A DNA stretch of 48,753 bases from JBGTIS01 sp041745535 (lineage in GTDB: Bacteria; Bacteroidota; Bacteroidia; Cytophagales; Cyclobacteriaceae). The translations under genes were made by a program, and so were the position numbers. The notes below the pieces were generated by a model, which was not told the DNA's origin, ran no database searches, and was given only the letters and a program-made list of their open reading frames with translations. Of this stretch, positions 34,301 through 42,195 are shown piece after piece; within the stretch, counting starts at the first letter, position 1, and each line of letters starts with the position of its first letter. The stretch covers positions 1-48,753 of the forward strand of contig JBGTIS010000150.1 in NCBI GenBank assembly GCA_041745535.1, in the 5' to 3' direction.

Positions 34301-37053
34301 AACAGGATTGGCTGAAATCTAACCTGGCTAAATTTACCCAGATGCTGCAGGGGCAGCGAGATCTGAATACGGTGATCAATCGCATTTTGTCGGAATTAGC
34401 CCAGGTGGTGGCAGCCCACTATGGTGCTTTCTACATTTTGAGACAAAATGAAGACGCATCTGTAAAACTCAAACTATCGGCAAGTTATGCCTTTAGAGAA
34501 AGTTTTAACCTACCCAAAGAATTTGCCGTAGGTGAAGGTTTAGTAGGGCAATGTGCGATTGAAAAAGAAAGGATCATCATTACCAATGTGCCTTCTGAAT
34601 ATATCAAGATCAGCTCAGGCCTGGGTGAAGCCAAACCTTTGAGCCTGATTATCTTGCCAGTACTGTTCGAAAATAAGGTGAAAGCTGTGATTGAGTTAGC
34701 TTCTTTTGAGACCTTCAGCGAAATTCACTTTGATTTTCTGGAGCAGCTTACCGAATCTATCGGTATTGTATTAAATACCATTGAAACCAATACCAGAACG
34801 GAAGGATTGCTCACCCAGTCTCAATCGCTGGCTGATGAGCTACGCAGAACTAATGAAGAACTTCAGGATAAAGCCCAGCTACTGGCCAAACAGAAAGAAG
34901 AAGTAGAAGCCAAAAACAACGAGGTAGAAGAAGCGCGCAGATCGCTGGAAGAGAAAGCGGAACAACTTACGCTGACATCCAAATATAAATCCGAATTTCT
35001 GGCTAATATGTCGCACGAACTTCGGACCCCCCTGAACAGTTTACTCATTCTGGCACAGCAACTGTATGAAAATTCGGAAGGTAATCTCACAGAAAAGCAG
35101 GTTCGTTTTGCCAGAACCATCCACTCATGCGGTGATGACCTGATCCATCTCATCAATGATATTCTGGATCTTTCAAAAATTGAATCCGGCTTTATCTCCG
35201 CTGAATTTCAGTCGGTTAGATTCAGGGAAATTACCTCTTTTGTGGAAGGTACATTTAAACCTATTTCCGAGGCAAAACATCTCAAATTTTCCATAGAGCT
35301 CGATAGAAATCTACCTGGTGTTATAGAAACTGATGCCCAGCGGTTGAACCAGATTCTGAAAAATCTGCTATCCAATGCATTTAAATTTACGGAAAAAGGA
35401 GAAGTAAAACTGGAAATCTTTGAAGCAAGAAATAACTGGAAGACTAAAAATATCAACCTGGATAATGCCTCAACAGTAGTAGCTTTTGCCATAAAAGATA
35501 CTGGTATTGGCATCAGTAAAGAAAAACAGAACATTATTTTTGAGGCATTTCAGCAAGCCGAAGGTTCTACCAGCCGAAAGTATGGTGGTACAGGGCTTGG
35601 TTTATCAATCAGTCGTGGTCTTACTGATCTGCTGGGTGGAAACCTGGAGCTTGAGAGTACTACAGGAAAAGGCAGCACCTTCACCTTGTTCGTTCCCCTG
35701 GAAGGTATTGCTGGAAAAAAAACCCAGAAAGTGATGCCCGCCGACAATTCCAGACTTGAATATGCCGATATCAGGCAGGGGATGATGCAGAAAGCAATCA
35801 TTAAAGCAGAGCATGATCTGGAATTGAATAATGAAATCATTAACCAGATTGACGACGACCGCAATAATATTCAACCCAATGATAAGGTATTGATGGTCGT
35901 GGATGATGATCTTCGGTTTGGTAAGATCATGGTAGATAAAGGACATGAGAGTGGATTGAAAGTAGTGGTAGCCATCAATTATGCGGAGGTTTTAGATTTT
36001 GCCATTGCCCATCACCCGATAGCTGTGACATTGGATATCAAATTGCCTGATTATAGTGGATGGAAAATCCTTGAGCTGTTTAAGAATGACCTGAACCTGC
36101 GTCACATTCCTATACATATCATTTCTGGAGAACAAAATAAATTACCTGCTTTCCAACGGGGCGCCCGGTCTTTCCTCTTAAAACCGCTACGGAATGAAGA
36201 TCTGAACCATCTTTTCAAAGAAATAGTAGATTTCAGTAATAAAAAACACAAGCAACTTTTACTGATTGAGGATAATGAACTTGATGTTTCAAGAGCTGTT
36301 AATTTTCTCCAGACCAATGAGATCAAGATAACCAATGCGAAGAATGGAAAAGAAGCCTTACAATTGTTGGAGTACACGGATTTTGATGCAATCGTGATGG
36401 ATTATATATTGCCTGATATCTCCGGTCTGGAACTGGTCAAAGCATTGAATGCGCGTCAGACACAGTATCTTATACCGGTGATTGTATTTTCAGTCAAGGA
36501 TTTTTCGCAAAAAGAATTAGTAGTGCTACGTCAAACAGCCAATAGCATTATCTTAAAAGATGTGAATTCACTGGACCGCCTCCTGGAAGAAGTGGTGATG
36601 CGTTTACATGTAAACTACAAGATACTTTCTTTTGGTAAACGGAGTATTATTGAGGGTATCCGGATGCAGGAAGATGTACTGAAGGGTAAAACTGTATTGG
36701 TAGTTGATGATGACGTAAGAAATCTGTTTGCGCTAACCACTGCTTTTGAACGTTATAATTTACATGTCATTACAGCGGATAGCGGCCAGGAAGCCATTGA
36801 TATTATCAATAAAAATCCGGGTATTGATATTGTATTGATGGATATAATGATGCCGGAAATGGACGGATATGAAACGACACAAAAAATCAGAGACGAAAAT
36901 AAAAACGCGGACCTGCCCATTATCGCGGTCACCGCTAAAGCGATGAAGAGAGACAGACAGAAATGTATAGAGGCAGGAGCCAGTGATTATATCACCAAAC
37001 CTGTGAAGGTGGATCATTTATTATCGCTCATGCGCGTCTGGCTTTATCAATAG
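31318..37053 (+). CDS. Poly-HAMP hybrid histidine kinase with GAF domain and three receiver domains
   Basis: A 1911-residue sensor kinase with no signal peptide or transmembrane span, so it is probably cytoplasmic. Residues 20-167 hold two divergent HAMP-like units (V-K-K-G-N-L-S-V-R-M-P; V-A-K-G-N-L-S-E-L-M-P). Residues 168-995 are nine tandem 92-residue HAMP repeats, as in the group III (Nik1-type) osmosensing kinases. A GAF domain lies at about 1020-1160, a coiled coil at 1165-1220, and HisKA with His1233 in M-S-H-E-L-R-T-P. The ATPase region has N-L-L-S-N-A-F-K-F-T and G-G-T-G-L-G-L-S-I. Three receiver domains follow with phosphoacceptors Asp1573, Asp1695 and Asp1842. There is no histidine phosphotransfer domain in it. 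It heads a run of five same-strand signalling genes, the next starting 22 bases later. Confidence 0.95.
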   Translation: MRMKPALFDNNQQHTETINARELLYVLTEVKKGNLSVRMPIDLGGTAGKICDTLNDIIDLNEQIVLEFTKAGNTIGKQGKLTQRLEIPNAKGAWATGVDSLNTLISDLVHPTIEIAHVISSVAKGNLSELMPQEIGGNQLKGEFLRISKEVNDMVKQLNLFSMEVTRVAREVGSEGKLGGQAKVKGVAGVWKELTDSVNQMGSNLTAQVRNIAEVTTAVAKGDLSKKITVDVKGEILELKKTINTMVDQLNSFSSEVTRVALEVGTEGKLGGQAQVKGVSGTWKDLTDSVNQMASNLTAQVRNIAEVTTAVAKGDLSKKITVDVKGEISELKNTINTMVDQLNSFSSEVTRVALEVGTEGKLGGQAKVKGVGGTWKDLTDSVNQMASNLTAQVRNIAEVTTAVANGDLSRKITVDVKGEISELKNTINTMVDQLNSFASEVTRVAREVGSEGKLGGQATVKGVGGTWKDLTDSVNQLAGNLTVQLRDVSKVATAIANGDLTQKITVDVKGEILQIKDVINRMVDQLNSFGSEVTRVALEVGSEGQLGGQANVPGVAGTWKDLTDSVNKMASNLTAQVRNIAEVTTAVANGDLSRKIAVDVKGEILELKNTINTMVDQLRGFASEVTRVAREVGSEGELGGQANVPGVAGTWKDLTDSVNQMGSNLTAQVRNIAEVTTAVANGDLSKKITVDVRGEILQLKETINTMVDQLRGFASEVTRVAREVGTDGKLGGQAFVPGVAGTWKDLTDSVNQMAGNLTSQVRNIAEVVKAIASGDLSKTVTIDVKGEILDLKDTINTTVDLLRAFASEVTRVAREVGTDGKLGGQATVKGVGGTWKDLTDSVNQMASNLTGQVRGIAKVVTSVAKGNLKQKLSITAAGEVAQLTDTINEMIDTLAVFADQVTTVAREVGVDGKLGGQAFVPGAAGTWKDLTENVNQLAENLTTQVRAISEVASAVTKGDLTRTINVEAQGEVEALKDTINQMIANLKETTLRNQEQDWLKSNLAKFTQMLQGQRDLNTVINRILSELAQVVAAHYGAFYILRQNEDASVKLKLSASYAFRESFNLPKEFAVGEGLVGQCAIEKERIIITNVPSEYIKISSGLGEAKPLSLIILPVLFENKVKAVIELASFETFSEIHFDFLEQLTESIGIVLNTIETNTRTEGLLTQSQSLADELRRTNEELQDKAQLLAKQKEEVEAKNNEVEEARRSLEEKAEQLTLTSKYKSEFLANMSHELRTPLNSLLILAQQLYENSEGNLTEKQVRFARTIHSCGDDLIHLINDILDLSKIESGFISAEFQSVRFREITSFVEGTFKPISEAKHLKFSIELDRNLPGVIETDAQRLNQILKNLLSNAFKFTEKGEVKLEIFEARNNWKTKNINLDNASTVVAFAIKDTGIGISKEKQNIIFEAFQQAEGSTSRKYGGTGLGLSISRGLTDLLGGNLELESTTGKGSTFTLFVPLEGIAGKKTQKVMPADNSRLEYADIRQGMMQKAIIKAEHDLELNNEIINQIDDDRNNIQPNDKVLMVVDDDLRFGKIMVDKGHESGLKVVVAINYAEVLDFAIAHHPIAVTLDIKLPDYSGWKILELFKNDLNLRHIPIHIISGEQNKLPAFQRGARSFLLKPLRNEDLNHLFKEIVDFSNKKHKQLLLIEDNELDVSRAVNFLQTNEIKITNAKNGKEALQLLEYTDFDAIVMDYILPDISGLELVKALNARQTQYLIPVIVFSVKDFSQKELVVLRQTANSIILKDVNSLDRLLEEVVMRLHVNYKILSFGKRSIIEGIRMQEDVLKGKTVLVVDDDVRNLFALTTAFERYNLHVITADSGQEAIDIINKNPGIDIVLMDIMMPEMDGYETTQKIRDENKNADLPIIAVTAKAMKRDRQKCIEAGASDYITKPVKVDHLLSLMRVWLYQ
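31819..34302 (+). repeat. Nine tandem 276-bp repeats encoding HAMP units
   Basis: Each unit is exactly 276 bases (92 codons), with starts at 31819, 32095, 32371, 32647, 32923, 33199, 33475, 33751 and 34027. Units begin V-A-R/L-E-V-G and contain L-G-G-Q-A, T-W-K-D-L-T-D-S-V-N-Q and a D-V-K-G-E-I segment. Units 2 and 3 are nearly identical in protein and DNA, while units 8 and 9 are the most divergent. The register is kept without a single insertion or deletion, as needed to keep the stacked HAMP coiled coil in phase. Confidence 0.95.
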
Positions 37054-37075
37054 CTTTATTAATTTAAGTCATATT

Positions 37076-38374
37076 ATGAAGGATAAGAATTTGGGAAAAA
37101 AGTCTGTTTTGGAAAGAGAGAGTTTACCAGAGAAAATAGACATAAAAATCCTTTTGGTAGACGACAGGCAGGATAACCTGATGGCTATTGAAGCTATTCT
37201 GGAAAACGGAAATTACATTTTCAGAAAAGCATCTTCCGGGAAGGAGGCACTGAAAATTTTACTGAAGGAGGTGGATTTCTCTATGATCCTGATGGATGTA
37301 GAGATGCCTGATTTGAACGGTTTCGAGACAGCAACCATGATTTATGATCGTGACAAACTGCGTCATATCCCAATTATCTTTATTACAGCCCATGACAGTA
37401 ACCTGGAGAATGTCTACAGGGGATACAAAATGGGTGCTGTCGATTATATTTCAAAGCCTATTGATCAGGAAATGCTCAAAGCTCGTGTATCTGTCTTCAT
37501 AGAGCTCTATAAAAAAAATTTCCAGCTTAAGGCCCAGGAGCAAAAGCTGATCGTGATCAACAATGAGCTTGAGCACAAAGTGAAGGAAAGAACGAACCAA
37601 CTGACCAAGAAAAACCTGGAGCTCGAAGCAAAGAATCTGGAATTGGAAAGGATCAACAATGATCTCGACAATTTTATCTACACAGCGTCTCACGACCTGA
37701 AAGCACCTATGGCAAATCTTGAAGGTCTGGTCAATATGCTTAAAATGAAGTTGGGTGCCAAACTCAAGGACAATGAGCAATCGCTCTTTAACATGATCGG
37801 TATTTCTATCGACAAATTCAACAATACCGTCAAAGAACTGACCAGGATCACCATGGTGCAGAAGGATCTGGAAGACCTTAAGGAACTTATCAGTTTTCAG
37901 GAGATGGCAGATGATATTAAGATGGATATTGCCCATCTGGTGAATGAGTCGGGGGTAACATTTTTTGAATATTACGATGTGAAGGAGATCGTTTACGCTA
38001 AAAAGAATCTGCGTAGCATTCTTTATAATCTCATTACCAATGCGATTAAATATCGTTCGCCGAAAAGAAAAGGTGAAGTAAAAATTCAGACCTATCGAAG
38101 GCATCAGGATATTGTATTAAGTGTTTCTGACAATGGGTTAGGCCTAAGTGAAGCGCACCAGGCTAAAATGTTTACCATGTTCAAGCGCTTTCACAGCCAT
38201 GTGGAAGGTTCTGGCATTGGCTTATATATTATCAAAAGAATCGTGGAAAACAACGGAGGAAAAATTGAAATGGAAAGTGAAAAGGATAAGGGTACCACTT
38301 TCAGGGTGACCTTCGGCCAGCAGACGCGATTAGAAAAAGATATTCAACCTGAGCAGGATAAAAAAGTAAATTGA
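37076..38374 (+). CDS. Receiver - histidine kinase hybrid protein
   Basis: A 432-residue soluble protein with an N-terminal receiver domain (residues 24-145; phosphoacceptor Asp74 in L-M-D-V-E-M-P, Lys127 in S-K-P). A long coiled coil follows at about 150-197, rich in Leu and Glu. The kinase core has His206 in S-H-D-L-K-A-P and an ATPase domain (N-L-I-T-N-A-I-K-Y; D-N-G-L-G-L; G-S-G-I-G-L-Y-I-I). Proteins of this order accept a phosphate on the receiver and so switch their own kinase. It follows the poly-HAMP kinase by 22 bases and precedes a single-domain regulator by 15, so the group looks like one operon. No membrane segment is present. Confidence 0.92.
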   Translation: MKDKNLGKKSVLERESLPEKIDIKILLVDDRQDNLMAIEAILENGNYIFRKASSGKEALKILLKEVDFSMILMDVEMPDLNGFETATMIYDRDKLRHIPIIFITAHDSNLENVYRGYKMGAVDYISKPIDQEMLKARVSVFIELYKKNFQLKAQEQKLIVINNELEHKVKERTNQLTKKNLELEAKNLELERINNDLDNFIYTASHDLKAPMANLEGLVNMLKMKLGAKLKDNEQSLFNMIGISIDKFNNTVKELTRITMVQKDLEDLKELISFQEMADDIKMDIAHLVNESGVTFFEYYDVKEIVYAKKNLRSILYNLITNAIKYRSPKRKGEVKIQTYRRHQDIVLSVSDNGLGLSEAHQAKMFTMFKRFHSHVEGSGIGLYIIKRIVENNGGKIEMESEKDKGTTFRVTFGQQTRLEKDIQPEQDKKVN

Positions 38375-38389
38375 CGTAAAAACTGATTG

Positions 38390-38800
38390 ATGCAAGCTTG
38401 CACTAGAATACAAGGTGTTATGTTGATAGACGATGATGTTATCACCAACTACCTCAACAGCGAACTGATTCATGAAATGAACATCGCAAAACATGTGGTA
38501 GTCTGTTATGATGGAGATGAAGCCATCAATTATCTCCGTATGTACCAAAACCCGCCCGTTGAGGATAAAAGTGTTACATTGATATTTCTGGATATTAATA
38601 TGCCGGGAATAGACGGTTTTGAGTTTCTTGAGCAGCTTGATCAATCGCAATTACTGGATAAGATTGACGTGGTACTACTCACTACCTCAGATAACCCCAA
38701 TGATGTGCGGAAAACAGAGCAGTTTAAAATCAGAGGATACCTTAATAAACCACTTACGGCAGAAAAAATAAATAGTATTGTCGATTCTATGGCTTCCTGA
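38390..38800 (+). CDS. Single-domain response regulator
   Basis: A 136-residue stand-alone receiver. It has the acidic cluster D-D-D at 14-16, phosphoacceptor Asp68 in F-L-D-I-N-M-P-G-I-D-G-F, the T/S pair in L-L-T-T-S, and Lys in N-K-P-L. It has no output domain, so it either relays phosphate or acts by binding a partner. ATG at 38390 was taken; the TTG before it would add one residue. It sits between two histidine kinase genes, with gaps of 15 and 9 bases. Confidence 0.92.
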   Translation: MQACTRIQGVMLIDDDVITNYLNSELIHEMNIAKHVVVCYDGDEAINYLRMYQNPPVEDKSVTLIFLDINMPGIDGFEFLEQLDQSQLLDKIDVVLLTTSDNPNDVRKTEQFKIRGYLNKPLTAEKINSIVDSMAS

Positions 38801-38809
38801 TGATCGCTT

Positions 38810-40303
38810 ATGAAAATATCTAGCCTTATTTTTGCCGGATTTTTTTTCATCCTGATCCTTTTCAGCATTACCACTTATGTCAATTACAGGCAATTCGAAA
38901 AGGTGAAAGAAGATAATGCATGGCTCGTGCGCTCCCAGATGATCATTCGTTCCCTTAGCCGACTGCAGCGCAACATTCTGTACATGGAAAGTGGTTTGCG
39001 GGAGTATCTCCTAACTGGAGAATCTATCTTGCTAAGTCCATATGATTCGGCTGCTAAAGAAAATGAGATCTTGTTTTATGAGTTGGACAGTATAATTGCA
39101 TTGACTTCTGAAAAAAATGACGAACTTCATAAGATTCGCCTGCTACATCAGACCTGGCTTACAGAATTTGCCGAACCTTTGATCGCGGCAAAAAGAAATG
39201 CGGATCAGTCGGACAGTAGTTATCGTGTATTCAGGAAGTTGTATCATGATCAATTAATCAAGAAGACTGAGGAGTATACCCGTTCTGAAATAAAACAAAG
39301 TTTCAAAGAATTCAGCGAGCAGGAATACCGCCTGCGTGAGCAACGGAAAACCACACTTGAGGCTTCCGTAGCCAGCACCAGTATTATTTCATTTACACTA
39401 ACTACTATGTCGCTACTGGTGGGCGCAGCCATTGCCTTTTATATTGCCTGGGTGATTTCGGGTAGGATTAACCGTATGGTAGGCCTGGCTGAGAATATTG
39501 CCGGAGGTAATTACCAGGTGCAGATAGAAGATACACGGAAGGATGAACTGAGTAACCTTTCCCGCTCATTGAATAACATGGCCACAATTCTGCAGGAAAA
39601 TATCTCGGAACTGGAAAGAAAGAACAACGAACTGGACCGGTTTGCCTATGTGGTGTCCCATGACTTGAAAGCGCCACTTCGAGGAATCGAGAACGTTACC
39701 ACCTGGATTAAAGAAGATTATGCCAATATTTTGCCAGATAAAGTGACAGAGTACCTACAACTCATGCAGGGAAGAATTTACAGAATGGAACATCTGATTG
39801 ATGGTATTCTCCGGGTCTCCAGGGTAGGGCGGGGCAAGAAGGTCATTGAAGAGGTGGATACAAAAGTTTTGCTGGAAGAAATTATAGAAATGATTGCCCC
39901 TTCTTCATCGTTCAGCGTTACGCTGCCAGATCATATGCCAGTTTTTTTCACTGATAAGGTTAGCCTGCAACAGGTTTTTATCAATCTGATCAGTAATGCC
40001 ATAAAATACCACGACAAAGATAAAGGAAATGTTATGATTTCGTGGGAAGATTTGCCGGATCATTATGAATTTACCATCAAGGATGATGGGCCAGGTATTG
40101 AGGCCAGGTACCATGAAAAGATATTTATTATCTTTCAGACCTTGCAGGATCGAGATACTGTGGAAAGTACAGGCGTTGGGTTAGCAATTGTAAAAAAAAT
40201 TCTGGAAGATAAAAAAGGCAGCATACGGGTAGAGTCTAAAAAAGGAAAAGGCGCGGCCTTTATTTTTCAATGGCCCAAAGATGAGCGGGAGTTAACTTTC
40301 TGA
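38810..40303 (+). CDS. Membrane histidine kinase with CHASE3-like sensor and HAMP domain
   Basis: A 497-residue sensor kinase. Transmembrane helix 1 lies at about 5-24 and helix 2 at about 190-216. The periplasmic region between them is all-helical and resembles CHASE3 (L-Q-R-N-I-L-Y-M-E-S-G-L-R-E-Y-L-L-T-G). A HAMP domain follows at about 217-270 (R-I-N-R-M-V-G-L-A-E-N-I-A-G-G-N-Y). The kinase core has His284 in S-H-D-L-K-A-P-L-R-G and an ATPase domain with N-L-I-S-N-A-I-K-Y and G-V-G-L-A-I-V-K-K-I. The layout resembles bacteriophytochrome-like and cyanobacterial CHASE3 kinases that pair with small receivers, such as the genes on either side. Confidence 0.92.
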   Translation: MKISSLIFAGFFFILILFSITTYVNYRQFEKVKEDNAWLVRSQMIIRSLSRLQRNILYMESGLREYLLTGESILLSPYDSAAKENEILFYELDSIIALTSEKNDELHKIRLLHQTWLTEFAEPLIAAKRNADQSDSSYRVFRKLYHDQLIKKTEEYTRSEIKQSFKEFSEQEYRLREQRKTTLEASVASTSIISFTLTTMSLLVGAAIAFYIAWVISGRINRMVGLAENIAGGNYQVQIEDTRKDELSNLSRSLNNMATILQENISELERKNNELDRFAYVVSHDLKAPLRGIENVTTWIKEDYANILPDKVTEYLQLMQGRIYRMEHLIDGILRVSRVGRGKKVIEEVDTKVLLEEIIEMIAPSSSFSVTLPDHMPVFFTDKVSLQQVFINLISNAIKYHDKDKGNVMISWEDLPDHYEFTIKDDGPGIEARYHEKIFIIFQTLQDRDTVESTGVGLAIVKKILEDKKGSIRVESKKGKGAAFIFQWPKDERELTF

Positions 40304-40352
40304 AGTTTTGAAAGAGGTGTATATTGCGGAGATTAAAACAACATTATAAAGT

Positions 40353-40781
40353 ATGGTTGACAAGGTAGTTAATATATTGCTAGTGGAAGATGATACGTTG
40401 GATATTATGCACGTTGAGCGAACTTTAATAAAACTCAATATTGTCCATAAACTGTATGTCGCCAAAAACGGTCTGGAAGCATTATCTTTATTAAGAGGGG
40501 AAGGCATAGAAAAAATACAACCACTTCCCAGCCTGATCATGCTGGACATCAATATGCCCAAAATGGATGGTTTTGAGTTTTTATCTATTCTCCGTCAGGA
40601 CCAGGAACTCAAAGATATCAAGGTCTTTATCATGTCCACCTCCAATCAGGAAGAAGATAAAAATATGGCTAAAAACATGGGGGTTTCCGGTTATGTGGTT
40701 AAGCCTCTGAACCTCAACAATCTCGCTTCTTCAATGGACAATTTCAGCCTTATGATTGATTTACTAAATCTAAAGAAGTAG
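40353..40781 (+). CDS. Single-domain response regulator
   Basis: A 142-residue receiver of the type found beside phytochrome-like kinases (Rcp1 group). It has Glu12/Asp13/Asp14 in V-E-D-D, phosphoacceptor Asp65 in M-L-D-I-N-M-P-K-M-D-G-F, S-T-S in the fourth strand region, and Lys in V-K-P-L-N. There is no output domain. It starts 49 bases after the CHASE3 kinase and closes the five-gene phosphorelay run. It is paralogous to the receiver at 38390. Confidence 0.92.
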   Translation: MVDKVVNILLVEDDTLDIMHVERTLIKLNIVHKLYVAKNGLEALSLLRGEGIEKIQPLPSLIMLDINMPKMDGFEFLSILRQDQELKDIKVFIMSTSNQEEDKNMAKNMGVSGYVVKPLNLNNLASSMDNFSLMIDLLNLKK

Positions 40782-40808
40782 TCGAGGAGGCGTGTATTCT
40801 ATTAGGAC

Positions 40809-40849
40809 TTCCGCACCAAACCAGGCAAATCCCCTATTTTGGAGCGGAA
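40809..40849. other. Inverted repeat after the phosphorelay operon
   Basis: TTCCGCACCAAA (40809-40820) pairs with TTTTGGAGCGGAA (40837-40849) with one mismatch across a loop of about 16 bases. It lies 27 bases behind the last receiver gene. The absence of a T-run makes a classical terminator unlikely, but a terminator-like role in bounding the operon is possible. Confidence 0.4.
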
Positions 40850-40946
40850 AACCCACTGCTTTATTATTGTGGCTCAAAGGGTACAAAAACAGCTACAATT
40901 TCTGGCATAATTTATCATTACATGGCACCAACACTAAATTATTTAT

Positions 40947-42149
40947 ATGAAACATCAATTGACCTTTAACAGCATTGTTCACGTTTTTTTACTGGCACTT
41001 TATTCCTGTGGAACTACAGGTGAGACCACGGAAGTAAATGAGATGGAGGATGCTAACGATATAGAACACCTGGAATTTACAGTAGCGGAAGCACCGGCAT
41101 GGACTGCCTTGTTTAACAGGACATCCGGATGGTTTGGCGCCGATGGCATATTCGCGATACCCCTTGATGGAAAAGATAATGAGACCGCCAAACCCGGTAC
41201 GGAAACACTGCTGATATTCAGCGATACCATGATCGGTGAGATCAAGGATAGCACCTTGCGGCCAGGCCCTGTTATGGTGAATAACACCGTAGCTTACCTG
41301 AAAGGAGGTGCGCCAAAAGAAGCTAATATCAGTTTCCAGTGGGCAAAAAACGCGGAGGGAAAACCAAAGCATTTGTTCTCTCCCAGTACAGCTTCCGCTG
41401 AAAAAGGAGATTATTACTGGCTTGGGGATGGATTTCTGAATACAGCGCTTGACAACACTATTTACATTTTCGCTTACAGAATGAGGAATCTTGATAAAAG
41501 TGAAGATTGGTCATTCAAAGAAATGGGTACAAACCTGATCGCGTTGCCTTCCGGAAGCCAGCCTCCCTTTACAGACCAGCGTCAGATAGAAACTCCCCTT
41601 CGTTTTGAAGATGGTGGATTTGGGGCAGGCATTTTCGTAAATACACAAAAAGCCGGTGCCCCAAATCCCGATGGATATGTGTATGTATATGGGGTTAGGG
41701 GAAAAGAAAAAAATCTGATGGTGGCAAGGGTCTTACCCGCGGATTTTGAGCGTTTCGACGCATGGCGGTTTTGGGATGGTAAAGAATGGAACGCGGATAT
41801 GCGAAAAGTAAATGATGTTACCCAGCAGGTTTCCAATGAACTGAGTGTTTCCGCGCTTGCTGATGGCCGATACGCGCTTGTATTTACTTTAAATACAATG
41901 AGCCCAACTGTAGGGTTACGTTTGGGGCGAACACCTTATGGACCATTTGGCCCTGTTATAAAAGTTTGGGAAGCCAAAGAAATGCAGCGGAAAAATTATA
42001 TTACCTATAACGCGAAGGCCCACCCTAATTTATCCGCTCCGGGCGAGCTGCTGATCAGCTATAATGTGAATGCCTTTGATTTTATGAACGAGCTAAAAGC
42101 CAATCCAAACCTGTATCGCCCCCGTTTTATTACCGTGAAATACAAGTAA
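40947..42149 (+). CDS. DUF4185-like lipoprotein, probable five-bladed propeller
   Basis: A 400-residue exported lipoprotein with signal peptide ending L-A-L-Y-S-Cys21. The mature protein has the pattern of DUF4185/DUF5005-like five-bladed propellers related to glycoside hydrolases. Examples are W-F-G-A-D-G-I-F-A-I-P-L-D-G, L-L-I-F-S-D-T-M-I-G (the F-x-D-T motif typical near the active site) and N-N-T-V-A-Y. It ends with L-L-I-S-Y-N-V-N. A role in removing sugar units at the cell surface is inferred from the fold and from its neighbours, a sugar-acid dehydratase and a lactonase 46 bases and further downstream. I am sure of export and reasonably sure of the family, but not of a substrate. Confidence 0.7.
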   Translation: MKHQLTFNSIVHVFLLALYSCGTTGETTEVNEMEDANDIEHLEFTVAEAPAWTALFNRTSGWFGADGIFAIPLDGKDNETAKPGTETLLIFSDTMIGEIKDSTLRPGPVMVNNTVAYLKGGAPKEANISFQWAKNAEGKPKHLFSPSTASAEKGDYYWLGDGFLNTALDNTIYIFAYRMRNLDKSEDWSFKEMGTNLIALPSGSQPPFTDQRQIETPLRFEDGGFGAGIFVNTQKAGAPNPDGYVYVYGVRGKEKNLMVARVLPADFERFDAWRFWDGKEWNADMRKVNDVTQQVSNELSVSALADGRYALVFTLNTMSPTVGLRLGRTPYGPFGPVIKVWEAKEMQRKNYITYNAKAHPNLSAPGELLISYNVNAFDFMNELKANPNLYRPRFITVKYK

Positions 42150-42195
42150 TACGGTTATCAGGGTAATCAACCGGGGGTAATCAAAATAATCGCAA

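Noticed and set aside
31819..34302. Tandem repeats considered as a CRISPR array
   Set aside because: Units are 276 bp, coding and contiguous, without short repeats and unique spacers.
37451..38104. Minus-strand 217-codon open frame
   Set aside because: It is fully antisense to the receiver-histidine kinase gene, which has all its catalytic motifs; the frame has no recognisable domain.
40809..40849. End of an insertion sequence, because it recalls bases near 30885
   Set aside because: The shared stretch (TTCCG-N-ACCAAA) is only about 12 bases and no transposase motif lies nearby.
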